From Ilex aquifolium (taxonomy: Eukaryota > Streptophyta > Magnoliopsida > Aquifoliales > Aquifoliaceae), in NCBI GenBank assembly GCA_951799425.1, contig OX637394.1:51525142-51589141 (forward strand): a stretch of DNA of 64,000 bases, read 5' to 3'. Both the position numbers and the translations under genes were made by a program. Shown here one piece after another: positions 1-9,122 of this stretch. Within the stretch, counting starts at the first letter, position 1; the number at the start of each line of letters is the position of its first letter. The notes under the pieces are model-generated. The model ran no database searches and was not told the DNA's origin. It saw only the letters and a program-made list of their open reading frames with translations.

Positions 1-213
1 AAAAAAAAAAAAAAAGGAAAAATGACAAAGGAGGGCCCACACCCAATAAAAAAAAATTCTATATTCGATACCGATAAATTCAGCAAGTCTCCGAAGATGA
101 AAAAGCTATTATGCGGAGCAAGAAAACTCCTACTCAAGTGAAGACGAAGACGAAACACATGCCCTCAACCTCTTCCTTTCGAGAAAGTCAGAGCTCGGAG
201 CATGGGGGGCAAA
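1..213 (+). mobile_element. 3' interior end of a gag-only LTR retrotransposon (copy A)
   Basis: Positions about 50-112 match the interior of the second copy of this element at 30058-30121, in the same order and orientation. The stretch ends in a G-rich polypurine tract (about 201-213) directly before a TG dinucleotide that opens the LTR. It is therefore the last part of an element whose 5' LTR and gag lie to the left of the window. No coding sequence is seen here. Confidence 0.8.
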
Positions 214-1186
214 TGACGAGCCCAAATTTGACTAGGCCAAGCCCGATAAAAATAAATCAAGAAATGCCCAAATATTAAAAACTCAGGAAGAAGCCCAAGT
301 CGCTAAGACTCATTCAGTCGGGTCAACCCATCCGAAAGGAAACCAAATGGTGAAGGGAGACCAAGGGGCACCAACAAGGAGGTCATCACTTGGAGCTCAC
401 CCATCACTTGGGCGCCACCCACTAGGAGGTCATCACTTGGGCGCCACCAACAAGGAGGTCATCACTTGGGTGCCGCCTTGGAGCTCACCCATCACTTGGG
501 CGCCGACGTCATCACTTGGGTGCCGCCTAGGAGGTCATCACTTGGACCTGGTCACCTGGACTTGGTCCCTTGGGCGCCTACATATTCCTCTTGCCTCGGT
601 ACACCGATACGAAGTCCAACCCAGCTCAAGAAGACAACTCAAGTCCAACCTCCTCCGACAGAATAGGGACACGAGGGAGAAAATATCGGGATACGCACCG
701 GAGATCGAATCCTACCATGAGTATACTTGCCAAAGTGAAGGAGTCCTACCTAAATTGTACTTACTAAATTGTAGTGACCGCCTCACCGCCTCATTACAGC
801 TATATAATGTAAGCCCTCTCCACATAGAGGGCATCACATTTTTGAGAGCTTGAGACCTCTACAAGTTGTAATCCCTACACACACTACACCTTCCTACACA
901 CACTACACCTTCCTACACACATTGCCTCTCTCTCTTGAAGCACTGCAATACTCCCGGAGTTACTCTCCCGGTTGCCTTGTTCATCAATAAAGATCTTCGG
1001 TCACCGTCGCCGTTCCCGAGAGTGGAGTAGGTCACCCGGACCAAACCACTATATATCTCTGTGTTGGTCCCATATTTACTGTTTTGCTATTATATTTCCA
1101 TTAATTGCCTGTTTATTGCTCATTAATTACACCCTTATACATTCTTGACTGTTGATCTTGCACGAAAACAATTTTGTGCATCATCA
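214..1186 (+). mobile_element. 3' LTR of gag-only retrotransposon copy A
   Basis: The 973-bp LTR starts TGACGAGCCC and ends TGCATCATCA. It aligns along its length with the 5' LTR at 25662-26582 (921 bp). The length difference comes mostly from a minisatellite at about 370-560 (units around GGTCATCACTTGGGCGCC) and a short CTACACACA-type repeat near 885-920. The right flank attta (1187-1191) is the target-site duplication: the same 5 bases precede the 5' LTR at 25657-25661, and the empty site is kept at 12293-12297. Open frames at 347-853 are repeat artefacts. Confidence 0.9.
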
Positions 1187-1191
1187 ATTTA

Positions 1192-2605
1192 TATTCACTA
1201 TGCTCAAGAATCCAATGACCAATGGGGGCATAATAGAGTGGAGTGGGGCGACACCTTCTAGGCTATAAGTGATATTTGAAATAATAGATTAGAGGTGTGG
1301 AGGGTCACATTACCGTAGGTATATTAGACATTTTTCAAATATATTTTTGACATATGAATTATACTACTGAAATCTCAACTCTTGAAAACTGCCCCATGAT
1401 CCAACCAGTCCCATATTCATCATTCACATGTTTCTCTCATTTTCACTAAGCAATCGAGGGAGCGACTGAAGGAGTTTTGGACACTTTACAATGAGTCTGC
1501 CATGCAAAATAAATCCCCAACATAAGAAATCCATCAAATGAACCACTTCAGTGTCAACTGTTAGTAAGTAGGCAGTTTCTCAACAAGTGGCAGCATTAGT
1601 AAAATGAATTGCGCCGAAACAGGAAGAACCATCGGTAGGTAGCCTAACATGAGACAAAGATCCCCAATAACAGCTTCTCTGATTTTATCAGTTCACATGC
1701 TAGACTACTTACTGATTTTGCACTCCAAGCACATGGAAGTTGGTTTCTAACAAGTCACAACTCCCAAAATTTCAAATAATAGTTACCAGGAACAAACAGG
1801 CTTCGAATACTATTGCTACAGGAGATTTCATATCATAAATCCTCTTACAACCATAATTAATTCTTTGAGAAAAGACTGTCGGCACTCGACAGTTTCAATC
1901 ATTGAATTAGTAGTGGGCTCCATCTAACATTAGAACTCAAAATTAATTCAATAATTGTATTAAAGTCAGATCATTAAATCCCCAAATTAAATCCCTATAA
2001 CATTGTACTTGACATAATGTAGAACCACCGTTCATCTAATTGTAACAGCGCAAATAATAATTGCGCTGCCGGAGTAGGATAGTAGGATGTATTAGTTCCA
2101 ACTATATGCATGGGAAAATGATACCATTGGATACACTCAGATATTGCTGATCTTCATCTTTATCTTAATTAAAACATGTTCTTGGTTAGTTGGGGCATCG
2201 TCATCTTTGCCTACTTCGTACATCCTGTGTAGTTGAGATATTATTACATTGAAGATGGGGGTTAATTATAAAATATTCCCTTTAGGTTTTAAATTCAACA
2301 ATTTGTTTCCTTAATATTTGAATAATTTTCAATTAATTATTACCGTTAGTTGACCTCAATTAAAAATAACAAAAATTTATCAAAAGCCCACCTCCCTCCC
2401 CTCCAGTGAAATCAAAACCCACCCCACACCCATCAAGTGAACCCACCTTATCCATAACTGGTCATCTACAAAACACCCATACACCGAACATTGGATGAAT
2501 CTGAAACACTCATACACCCCACCCCCATACCATTGAAACACCGGTGAATCCAAAACACCCATACACTCCACCTCCAACAGCTATAGCTTAAATTAAGCAA
2601 CTCCA
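1192..2605 (+). promoter_or_regulatory. Upstream region of P450 gene 1
   Basis: This noncoding region is duplicated at 12298-13700 before gene 2. The part from about 1670 to the ATG looks identical in both copies, while the distal part carries substitutions and indels. It has nothing in common with the upstream regions of genes 3-5 except the last ~30 bases before the ATG. Three imperfect copies of an ACACCCATACAC-like motif lie at about 2470-2570. A fossil of a P450 start lies at 2118. No clear TATA box is seen close to the ATG. Confidence 0.5.
2118..2162 (+). pseudogene. Fossil 5' end of a CYP96A-like gene upstream of gene 1
   Basis: About 45 bases starting at an ATG resemble the first codons of the local P450 genes (M-x-T-I-G-Y-T-Q-I-L pattern). 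The match is closest to gene 5 in the TACACTCAGAT segment, and there is a 1-base deletion just after the ATG. Similarity fades after about 45 bases, so only the N-terminal anchor start remains. An equal copy sits at 13213 before gene 2. I infer a truncated P450 copy that now lies inside the promoter of genes 1 and 2. Confidence 0.55.
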
Positions 2606-4141
2606 ATGGCTACCATTGGATACCCTGAGATATTGTTGCTCTTTCTAACTTCTCTTCTTCTTTGCTTATGGCGATGGAGTTGGTTCATGAGTTGGCTAAA
2701 CACCTCAGTACCCACAAATTGGCCTCTCATTGGTATGTTGCCGGGTCGAAATGCTTATCGAATCCACGAATATGTAACCGAGATTCTTCAAGAAACCGGA
2801 GGCACGTTTCTTTTGAAAGGACCTTGGTTTTTTGGAAAGGAACTGGCACTCATTTGTGATCCTTCTGATGTCCATCACATCTTGAGCAGGAACTTCTCCA
2901 ACTACCCAAAAGGCCCTGATTTTGAGAAGATGTTCGATGGCTTGGGGGATGGAATTTTGAATTCCGAATCGGAGTTATGGGAAACCCACAGAAAAATTAC
3001 TATGACACTCATGAACCATGCCAATTTCAAAGCTTTATTAGAGAGGACTGGTTGGCGCAAGGTCGAAAAAGGGCTGATCCCGATTCTTGAACATGCATCG
3101 GAACTGGGAGGAGAAGTTGATATGCAAGAAGTGTTTGAGAGGTTCACATTTGATAGTACCTGCATGTCAATTTTGGGTTACGACCCAGAAAGCCTCTCAA
3201 TCGATTTACCAAACATTCCATCTCAAAAGATCTGTGGTGTCGTAGAGGAGGCTGTGTTCCGCAGGCACATTTTGCCTGAAATCTTTTGGAAGCTTCAACG
3301 CTGGCTTCATATTGGCCAAGAGAAGAAGATGAGCGAAGCTTGGGAGACTTTCCATCAATTCTTGGCCCATTGCATCTTCCTGAAGCGTGACGAACAAATC
3401 AAAAGAAGAAACCATGCAAGTTTTGACTTAATAACAGGTTTCATGGATGCATACAAAGGAATGAGTGGAGCATCGGGCGACTCTGAAAAGTTTCTCCGAG
3501 ATGCTTTGCTGAGTTTGTTTCTTGCTGGGATAGACACCACGAGTGCTGCTCTTACATGGTTCTTTTGGCTCCTTGCAACAAACCCTCTAGTTGAAACTAA
3601 GATCAGAGAAGAGATTAAAGGTAAAATGAACGTGAAAGACGGAGACAAGGACGACGATGAGAAGTACAGGAATTCACTCAAATTGGAAGAGTTAAATGAA
3701 CTGGTTTACCTGCATGGAGCTTTGTGTGAATCCTTAAGATTGTTCCCACCAGTTCCTTTCCAGCACAAAGCTTCACTTGAGCCAGACGTGCTGCCTAGCG
3801 GTCTTCGGATTAAAAAAAATACTAAGACACTCATATCTTTCTACTCAATGGGAAGGATGGAGTCCATATGGGGCAAAGATTGCTTAGACTTCAAGCCAGA
3901 GAGATGGATTTCAGAGCAAGGTAGCATTAAACATGTGCCATCTTCCAAGTTTGTGGCATTTAATGCAGGACCCAGGAGTTGTTTAGGAAAGGAAATGTCT
4001 TTCATACAAATGAAGATCGCAGCAGTCGGAATCCTAAATAAATTTCATATTCAAGTTGTACAAGGCGGTACTCCAAGGAACTCTGTTGTCCTTCATATGA
4101 AACATGGTCTAAAGGCAAGGATAGCAAAACGTCGTGCTTGA
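2606..4141 (+). CDS. CYP96A-type cytochrome P450, MAH1-like (gene 1)
   Basis: Intronless P450 of 511 residues, usual for the CYP96A family (CYP86 clan). The closest named relative I recall is Arabidopsis MAH1/CYP96A15, a mid-chain alkane hydroxylase of cuticular wax synthesis in the ER. A membrane anchor spans about residues 7-25, followed by a Pro-rich hinge (VPTNWPLIGMLPG). The I-helix is A307-G-I-D310-T311-T, the K-helix ExxR is E375-R378, the PERW motif has E432, and the heme loop is FNAGPRSCLG with Cys459. All catalytic motifs are canonical. Compared with genes 3-5 it lacks two residues just after the hinge (GMLPG-RN against GMVPGLLRN). The protein is identical to gene 2. Substrate is not deducible: CYP96 enzymes act on alkanes, but the related CYP96T group couples phenols. 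Family confidence is high, substrate confidence low. Confidence 0.95.
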   Translation: MATIGYPEILLLFLTSLLLCLWRWSWFMSWLNTSVPTNWPLIGMLPGRNAYRIHEYVTEILQETGGTFLLKGPWFFGKELALICDPSDVHHILSRNFSNYPKGPDFEKMFDGLGDGILNSESELWETHRKITMTLMNHANFKALLERTGWRKVEKGLIPILEHASELGGEVDMQEVFERFTFDSTCMSILGYDPESLSIDLPNIPSQKICGVVEEAVFRRHILPEIFWKLQRWLHIGQEKKMSEAWETFHQFLAHCIFLKRDEQIKRRNHASFDLITGFMDAYKGMSGASGDSEKFLRDALLSLFLAGIDTTSAALTWFFWLLATNPLVETKIREEIKGKMNVKDGDKDDDEKYRNSLKLEELNELVYLHGALCESLRLFPPVPFQHKASLEPDVLPSGLRIKKNTKTLISFYSMGRMESIWGKDCLDFKPERWISEQGSIKHVPSSKFVAFNAGPRSCLGKEMSFIQMKIAAVGILNKFHIQVVQGGTPRNSVVLHMKHGLKARIAKRRA

Positions 4142-4216
4142 CGAAGATCGAGTTCTGGTTCGGTTACCTACTGTAGTAAAGCTTGATCGTGTTTTCATTG
4201 TGTGTGTGCATGATAT

Positions 4217-4397
4217 GAGCAATGCTATAGGGACCTTATTTTGAGACCTTATTTGAGGATCTAATGATGTGGTTTCAATGCAACTATTGGATTAGTTGTG
4301 AGTTCTAATGTTAGATGGAGTCCACAACCAATTCAATGGTTGTACATCATTAGGTCTCTAAATAAGGTCCTCAAATTAGGTTCACGTAGCATTTCCC
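4217..4397. mobile_element. Mutator-like MITE, 181 bp, 9-bp target duplication
   Basis: Perfect direct repeats gcatgatat flank the element at 4208-4216 and 4398-4406. The inverted ends are imperfect: left GAGCAATGCTATAGGGACC, right (reversed) GGGAAATGCTACGTGAACC. The 9-bp duplication points to a Mutator-type family. The same insertion is found after gene 2 at 15312-15492, so it predates that duplication. It lies ~75 bp past the stop codon and may fall in the 3' UTR. Confidence 0.85.
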
Positions 4398-4777
4398 GCA
4401 TGATATTGTAGACGCTGTGTGTTTAATTGTATCGATGGTAAACTCATATGCTTGACGTAAACCATGTTTGCATGATTTGCTTGGTAAATAATGTTGGAAA
4501 AGGTGGCTTTAATGACCACATTAGTATTCTAATTCCATGAATGTAAGTTTGTCTTTTAAAATTATCTTGGTTCATGAATACATATGTTTATAATGTATTT
4601 GATTTTTGTATTCCTTAGTCTATGAAGTTTAGAGGTAAACTTTTGACTTTATACATACACTCTAGTAATGTTTATTCATTCCATGTATCTATCCTCTAAA
4701 TATATATATGAATGACTTGATACACTATAGAATGTTCATTGGCTTCTCAAATTCATTGTGTAGTACACAAGATATAA
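4398..4777. other. Spacer after gene 1, proximal part
   Basis: AT-rich noncoding DNA, shared with 15493-15880 and, from about 4409 on, with 30125-30496. No gene is seen. Confidence 0.6.
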
Positions 4778-5254
4778 TATTAGGAATCTAATTATCATGT
4801 TTTGGAGGAATATATGAAGTCAAATAATAAATAGATTCCTTGATGGAAGGAATTCTCAAAGCTATAATAAAAGATTCCAAATCTCTCATTCCACTCATCT
4901 CTTTGAACAAAAGGTTTAAGCTCACAATCACTTAGCAAAGTATAAGGTTGAGTGAGGAAAGAGAAGAGAAGGGCATACATTTAAACTATTCTAGCGTATC
5001 AAACTATCCTAGCATATCACCAAATAAAAGACTTTTAACATAGAAGGCTAGAAGCTACACCGAACAAGGTGTTAGTCAAGGAACCAAGATCAAGAAAACA
5101 AGCTAGATCGTGAAGGAATCCTCATCAAAATACAAGGCATGGCTCAATGTAAGCCTTGTATGAATTTTATAATTTATCTAATAGTTTTATTTATGGCATA
5201 ACCCAAAATCTTAGTCCAATTATATTTGATCTTCTTAGACTAAAATTCCTAACA
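4778..5254 (+). mobile_element. Old solo LTR, copia-like (spacer 1 copy)
   Basis: The 477-bp segment starts TATTAGGAAT (mutated from TGTTAGGAAT) and ends ATTCCTAACA, giving 10-bp inverted termini typical of TG...CA LTRs. The imperfect flanks tataa/aataa could be a decayed target duplication. A TATA-like GCTATAATA occurs mid-element and transcript-like sequence follows. Copies lie in all homologous spacers: 15881-17237 (interrupted), 30497-30772 (internally deleted) and 41946-42407, so it was in the ancestral spacer. Confidence 0.65.
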
Positions 5255-6228
5255 AATAATTAAACAACGGAGTTCCTTTTTTATTTTTGCTTTCCCCATC
5301 AAGGGTATACAAATGTAGTGCTGACAATATATTTCTCTTGAGTGCTTTTTTTTTTTTCGTCAATGAGAAACCACTTCAAAGGAGGATCACTTTGAATTCA
5401 TCCTTACGAAAGTAAATTCCAAATATCTGCAATTACTCACAAGCTCCATGTATTTTTCTCTTGAGTTTTGTGTTCTCGTGTATTTTAGGGATTTTAAAAA
5501 GGTAGAGTACTAAAACGTAAGAAATAAAGAAAATTATACAGAACTACCCTTGTAGTATGTGTTTATTGCACTCCCACCACATTCTGCAATTTAAGAAAAT
5601 TATACAAAATGACATAGCAAAGTGTTTTGGTGCAGGTACAACATGAGTAGATAATTGATTCCATTCCAACGAGAGATGGAATTAGACAATTGATTCCATT
5701 TCAAATTCTGTACGGAATTGTATTACCATTTTTTTTTAGGGCGAATTTTATTTTACATCTTGAAAAATTTGCACCTTCAATGTATTAAAATTATTGTAAT
5801 ATAATCATTCTATTAGGTTTCTGTTAGTTTGGAAAAAATAATGGAAGCTAACAGAAGTGCTACGTTATAACATTTTTGATACAAAATAAAAAATTTAAGA
5901 TTTTTTAGGGTAAAAAGTACGAAAAACCTTTTTTCTTATCACAACTATACTGTGTTTGGGTATAAGGTTTAGAGAATGTATAAATCCTTTGTCCTATAAC
6001 CAATCCTTATTCCTATAAAGATAAAAGTATTATTGCATCCAATCCCATCAAGTACAAGAATTTGTAGAGAAAACTTTTGGAATATATTGCGATGAGCTAG
6101 CCTTATAGTATATGGTCATTTTGAATTTTTAATAAGGGATCAAATAAAAATTTAATCACTTATGATGTGTTAGTGAGTTTATATCTAGTTTGGTGTGTTT
6201 GATGCAACTGTGACAGTATATATATATA
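5255..6228. other. Spacer 1, AT-rich
   Basis: Noncoding spacer shared with 30773-31740. The first ~290 bases are also found after gene 2 (17238-17525) and, diverged, at 42408-42900. Nothing else is recognisable. Confidence 0.5.
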
Positions 6229-6819
6229 CTAGTTATTGCCTGTGCTTGAAGGCACAAAATAATAAAAAATGATAAACAATAAACATATTTGTATTCATAT
6301 CCAAAATCAAATCACAAACATAAAAGAGAGATAAATGAATTTAAGTATCGATTATAGTGGAGTGAGAGGTGGTGGTGGTAGGAGACGGTGATGGTTGTGG
6401 TGGGTGGCAATGACTGTAGTGGCGGTGATGGCGGCGAGGGCGGCGGTGGTGGTGGTGGTGACGGTGGTGGTGGTGGCGGTGGCCGTGGTGGTGGTGGCAG
6501 CGGTGGCCGTGGTGGTGGTGGCGACGGCGATGATGGTGGTGGTGGTGGTGGGGGTAGTGGTGGTAGAGGTAATGGTGAGGAAGTTTCAAACACTATTATT
6601 TTTTTTAAAGTACTTATGATAAATAATTTCTAGAAGTACTTTTAAAAAATTACTCCAAACACACCCTTAGGGGTCTATTTTTCCTATTAAATTTAGGGTG
6701 TTAATATTAGCCGTTAGATTAACTTTAAAGTAAAATTTAAAGCGATCTCAATCGCGAATATCAAAAGTCATTTTGTTTATCTATTGAGATTTGAATTATA
6801 AGCTACTTTATTATATAGA
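6229..6819 (-). mobile_element. Non-autonomous Helitron with GGT-repeat cargo
   Basis: Read on the minus strand, the element starts TCTATATAATAAAG after an A. It ends in a GTGC...GCAC hairpin, a short spacer and CTAG followed by T, as expected for Helitron termini inserted between A and T. The homologous spacer at about 31738-31755 lacks it, joining directly from the TA repeat to the CACACA repeat. So the insertion is confirmed by an empty site. The interior holds a degenerate GGT/GGC repeat at 6368-6570. The glycine- or histidine-rich frames there are repeat artefacts. Length is 591 bp with no Rep/Hel coding. Confidence 0.75.
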
Positions 6820-6859
6820 TATATACACACACACGCCTTAACCCAAGCTTAGTATTAAG

Positions 6860-8034
6860 CAATGTTATCAGAACCGGACCGGTCATCGAACCGGCTAGGG
6901 GACTGGGTCATTGGTTTACTGGTTCAACCGGTGGGTCAACTGGTCGAACCGGTCATATAATAAAAAAATAAAAAATATATATATACCTGACATTATAATT
7001 CACAGTGGTATTTCCTTTAAAGCATTACTGGAACCAATGACTTCATTCAAGTTCTAAAATTTTCAAGCAAACCACATAATAAAATAAAATCCAGAAAGGC
7101 AGATTTTCGTGTGTATTACTCTTCAATTATACCAAAATTGCAAAAATACATAACAGTAATGAATGTTTCAAGCACTTGGCCATTTAATTCAAGCTAAAAT
7201 TTACTCACTTGCAGGAAGAAGAGGCGTAGGCGATGCAATGACCTCTTCAACATGGACGGTTAATCTCGCAAACCTAGTGAACCGATTAGATAACCCAGTT
7301 AATATCTGTGGATGCCAAAGCTCGCCCACCGTGAGGAGCTGAACCACACAGGTCCATATCGAAATGCTGGAATAAACCCTAATAAACCACACCTGCAATC
7401 GAGTCCTCGGAATCACCTGACCTGGAAGTTTATCACACCTCAACTGTACATTCTCAGATCTAACCTCCATATCTCTTCTACACTCCTCATTGCCTCTTCA
7501 TTCCCAAACAAACCCAATTTTCCAATCCACCCAAAAATTCAAAATCCACACCAATTGAAACATGTAAACCCTAGATCAACCATAAATAACATAGAATACC
7601 CAAATAGGAGGAGATGACAGCAGAGATCAGGGGAGAGAGGTCACCTGAGTTTCTCGCTGGTTGCTGGTCGTAGTCGCCGCGCCTGACCTGGTCGTAGTCG
7701 CCTCGCCTGAGTTCCTCACCTCGCCTGGTCGCTGGTCGCCTCGTTGGTCGCTTGGGAGTGGAGTGGACCGAGTGGCTTCTGCGATTTAGGGCAAAAGAAA
7801 TGGCCCAAACAAAAACAATTGTAAAATTTAACTCATTTATTTCATTTGTCTTCAAACCGTCCGGTTTTTATAAAAACCACCGGTTCACGATTTTTTATAA
7901 AAACCGGCCGGTTTTCCGGTTTTGTACCGGTTCTCTTCCTTATGCGGTCCGATTAGAGAACCGGACCGGTTAAGGCTCCGGGTCACGGTTGGACCGGTCC
8001 GACTGGCCGGTCCGGTCCGGTTCTGATAACACTG
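6860..8034. mobile_element. Non-autonomous hAT element, 1175 bp, carrying a gene fragment
   Basis: The terminal inverted repeats CARTGTTATCAGAACCGGAC are near-perfect for 23 bases. The ends are rich in ACCGG-type subterminal repeats, as in hAT elements. An 8-bp duplication gtattaag flanks it at 6852-6859 and 8035-8042. The homologous spacer at about 31768-31780 keeps the single unoccupied gtattaag. No transposase is encoded. The interior (about 7000-7750, minus strand) is unlike the ends and looks like captured host DNA. Confidence 0.9.
7203..7470 (-). pseudogene. Captured first exon resembling a plant O-fucosyltransferase family gene
   Basis: A minus-strand frame of ~87 codons begins MEVRSENVQLRCDKLPG, continues with RLQVWFIRV, a hydrophobic stretch and GELWHP, and ends PTPLLPA. 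From memory this matches the N-terminal cytosolic/membrane-anchor exon of plant O-fucosyltransferase-like (DUF246/GT106) proteins, in which LLPAR-NYTSNGFL follows across the splice. A consensus donor GTGAGT (7203-7208, minus strand) sits right where the exon should end. AT-rich intron-like sequence continues to about 7000. So a genomic piece with 5' leader, exon 1 and intron start was captured by the hAT element. The catalytic domain is absent. The identification rests on recalled motifs only. Confidence 0.55.
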
Positions 8035-8100
8035 GTATTAAGTCACAAGCAGACTAGCCCCGCATACCTTTATCCAAATTCCCATTACAAATATGGGATT

Positions 8101-9122
8101 TGATAATGATGGGATTTTGGTTATGGGCTACCATAATCAAAAGCCCACTAAGTCCAGGGGGCCCCTACGTGCACAATGGCCCAGAGGGATCGCATCAGTT
8201 TTCCCGTGACAAGAGTAAGATAGACCACACCCAAGGAGGTGGGCCCAATAGTGCCAGAAGACTTAAAGCCCAGCCCAACCATTACCTAGCTCAGCCGGAG
8301 GTCAGCACGGGGTAAGAAGCTCGCCTCGACAGCCCCCGAACCAAACTCGTGAATAAATATAGTCGTTATGGAACTCAAAAGGCGTCGGGAAAGGCGGCGC
8401 CAAGCAGTAATGGCTCAGAAGGGGCCGAGTATACAAGCTGGGAGTTAGCATTTAAGGGAGACGTTACTGCTCATTAATGAGGACCTGAGTGACTGCGACA
8501 TGACTATTAATAAGTCTCTGCACTCTCGAGATCCAAACTGACAGTCATAATTGCAAAGCATTTATGGCCATTGCGCCGATCAAATGTCCTCGGGAAACCC
8601 CGAAGTGCTTTGCCTCGAGCATTGAACATTAGGGAGTAGGTGTCAAGCGCCGATTAGACAGACTTAAATGACCGGGGATAGGGTCATAAATTCTCGCCAT
8701 GCCCCGAGCAGTCAACTTGTCACCCGAGTGAGTTAGTCATGAGAATCTGAGTGGAGAGCACTCATTACGCATGGATAAGAGTGCAAGTTATTAAATGCTG
8801 AGATGGGACTCCAAACATTTGCACTCATTGCTAGTTCAAGTATAAATACTCCTCAGAAAGATGAACAAAGGTACGCACACGTAAAACTCAACTAAAAAAG
8901 AGAGACACTGTGCCAAAGCCTCAAACTCTCACTGACTTAAGGTTCGGAGGGGGCGAGCCGGGTGTTTCTCGGCCCCTTTTTCTGATCTTGTTGGTTTTTT
9001 CAGGTTCATCGTCGAGGGGATGACTTTTTTCTATTCATTGTAGGAATTGTCTCGTGCACGACCTTAGCCCTTCGGCTAAGGTATTGGTTCAAGACTTAGG
9101 CCAATATTCCCGAGCATCATCA
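8101..9122 (+). mobile_element. Solo LTR, 1022 bp, with intact target duplication
   Basis: The LTR starts TGATAATGATGGG and ends CGAGCATCATCA. It is flanked by the 5-bp duplication ggatt (8096-8100 and 9123-9127). A TATA box (AGTATAAATACTCC, about 8838) is followed by a leader. Near the 3' end, 9061-9082 forms a perfect 9-bp stem (ACCTTAGCC/GGCTAAGGT). A truncated copy of the same insertion is at 31838-32318, so it predates the spacer duplication. The frame at 8100-8315 is not a gene. Confidence 0.85.

Noticed and set aside
347-853. 168-codon open frame
   Set aside because: It lies inside an LTR and is made of the GGTCATCACTTGGGCGCC minisatellite. The copy at 25662 does not keep the same frame length.
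6312-6633. Glycine-, histidine- and proline-rich frames on both strands
   Set aside because: They come from a GGT/GGC trinucleotide repeat inside a Helitron, and every frame is open for that reason.
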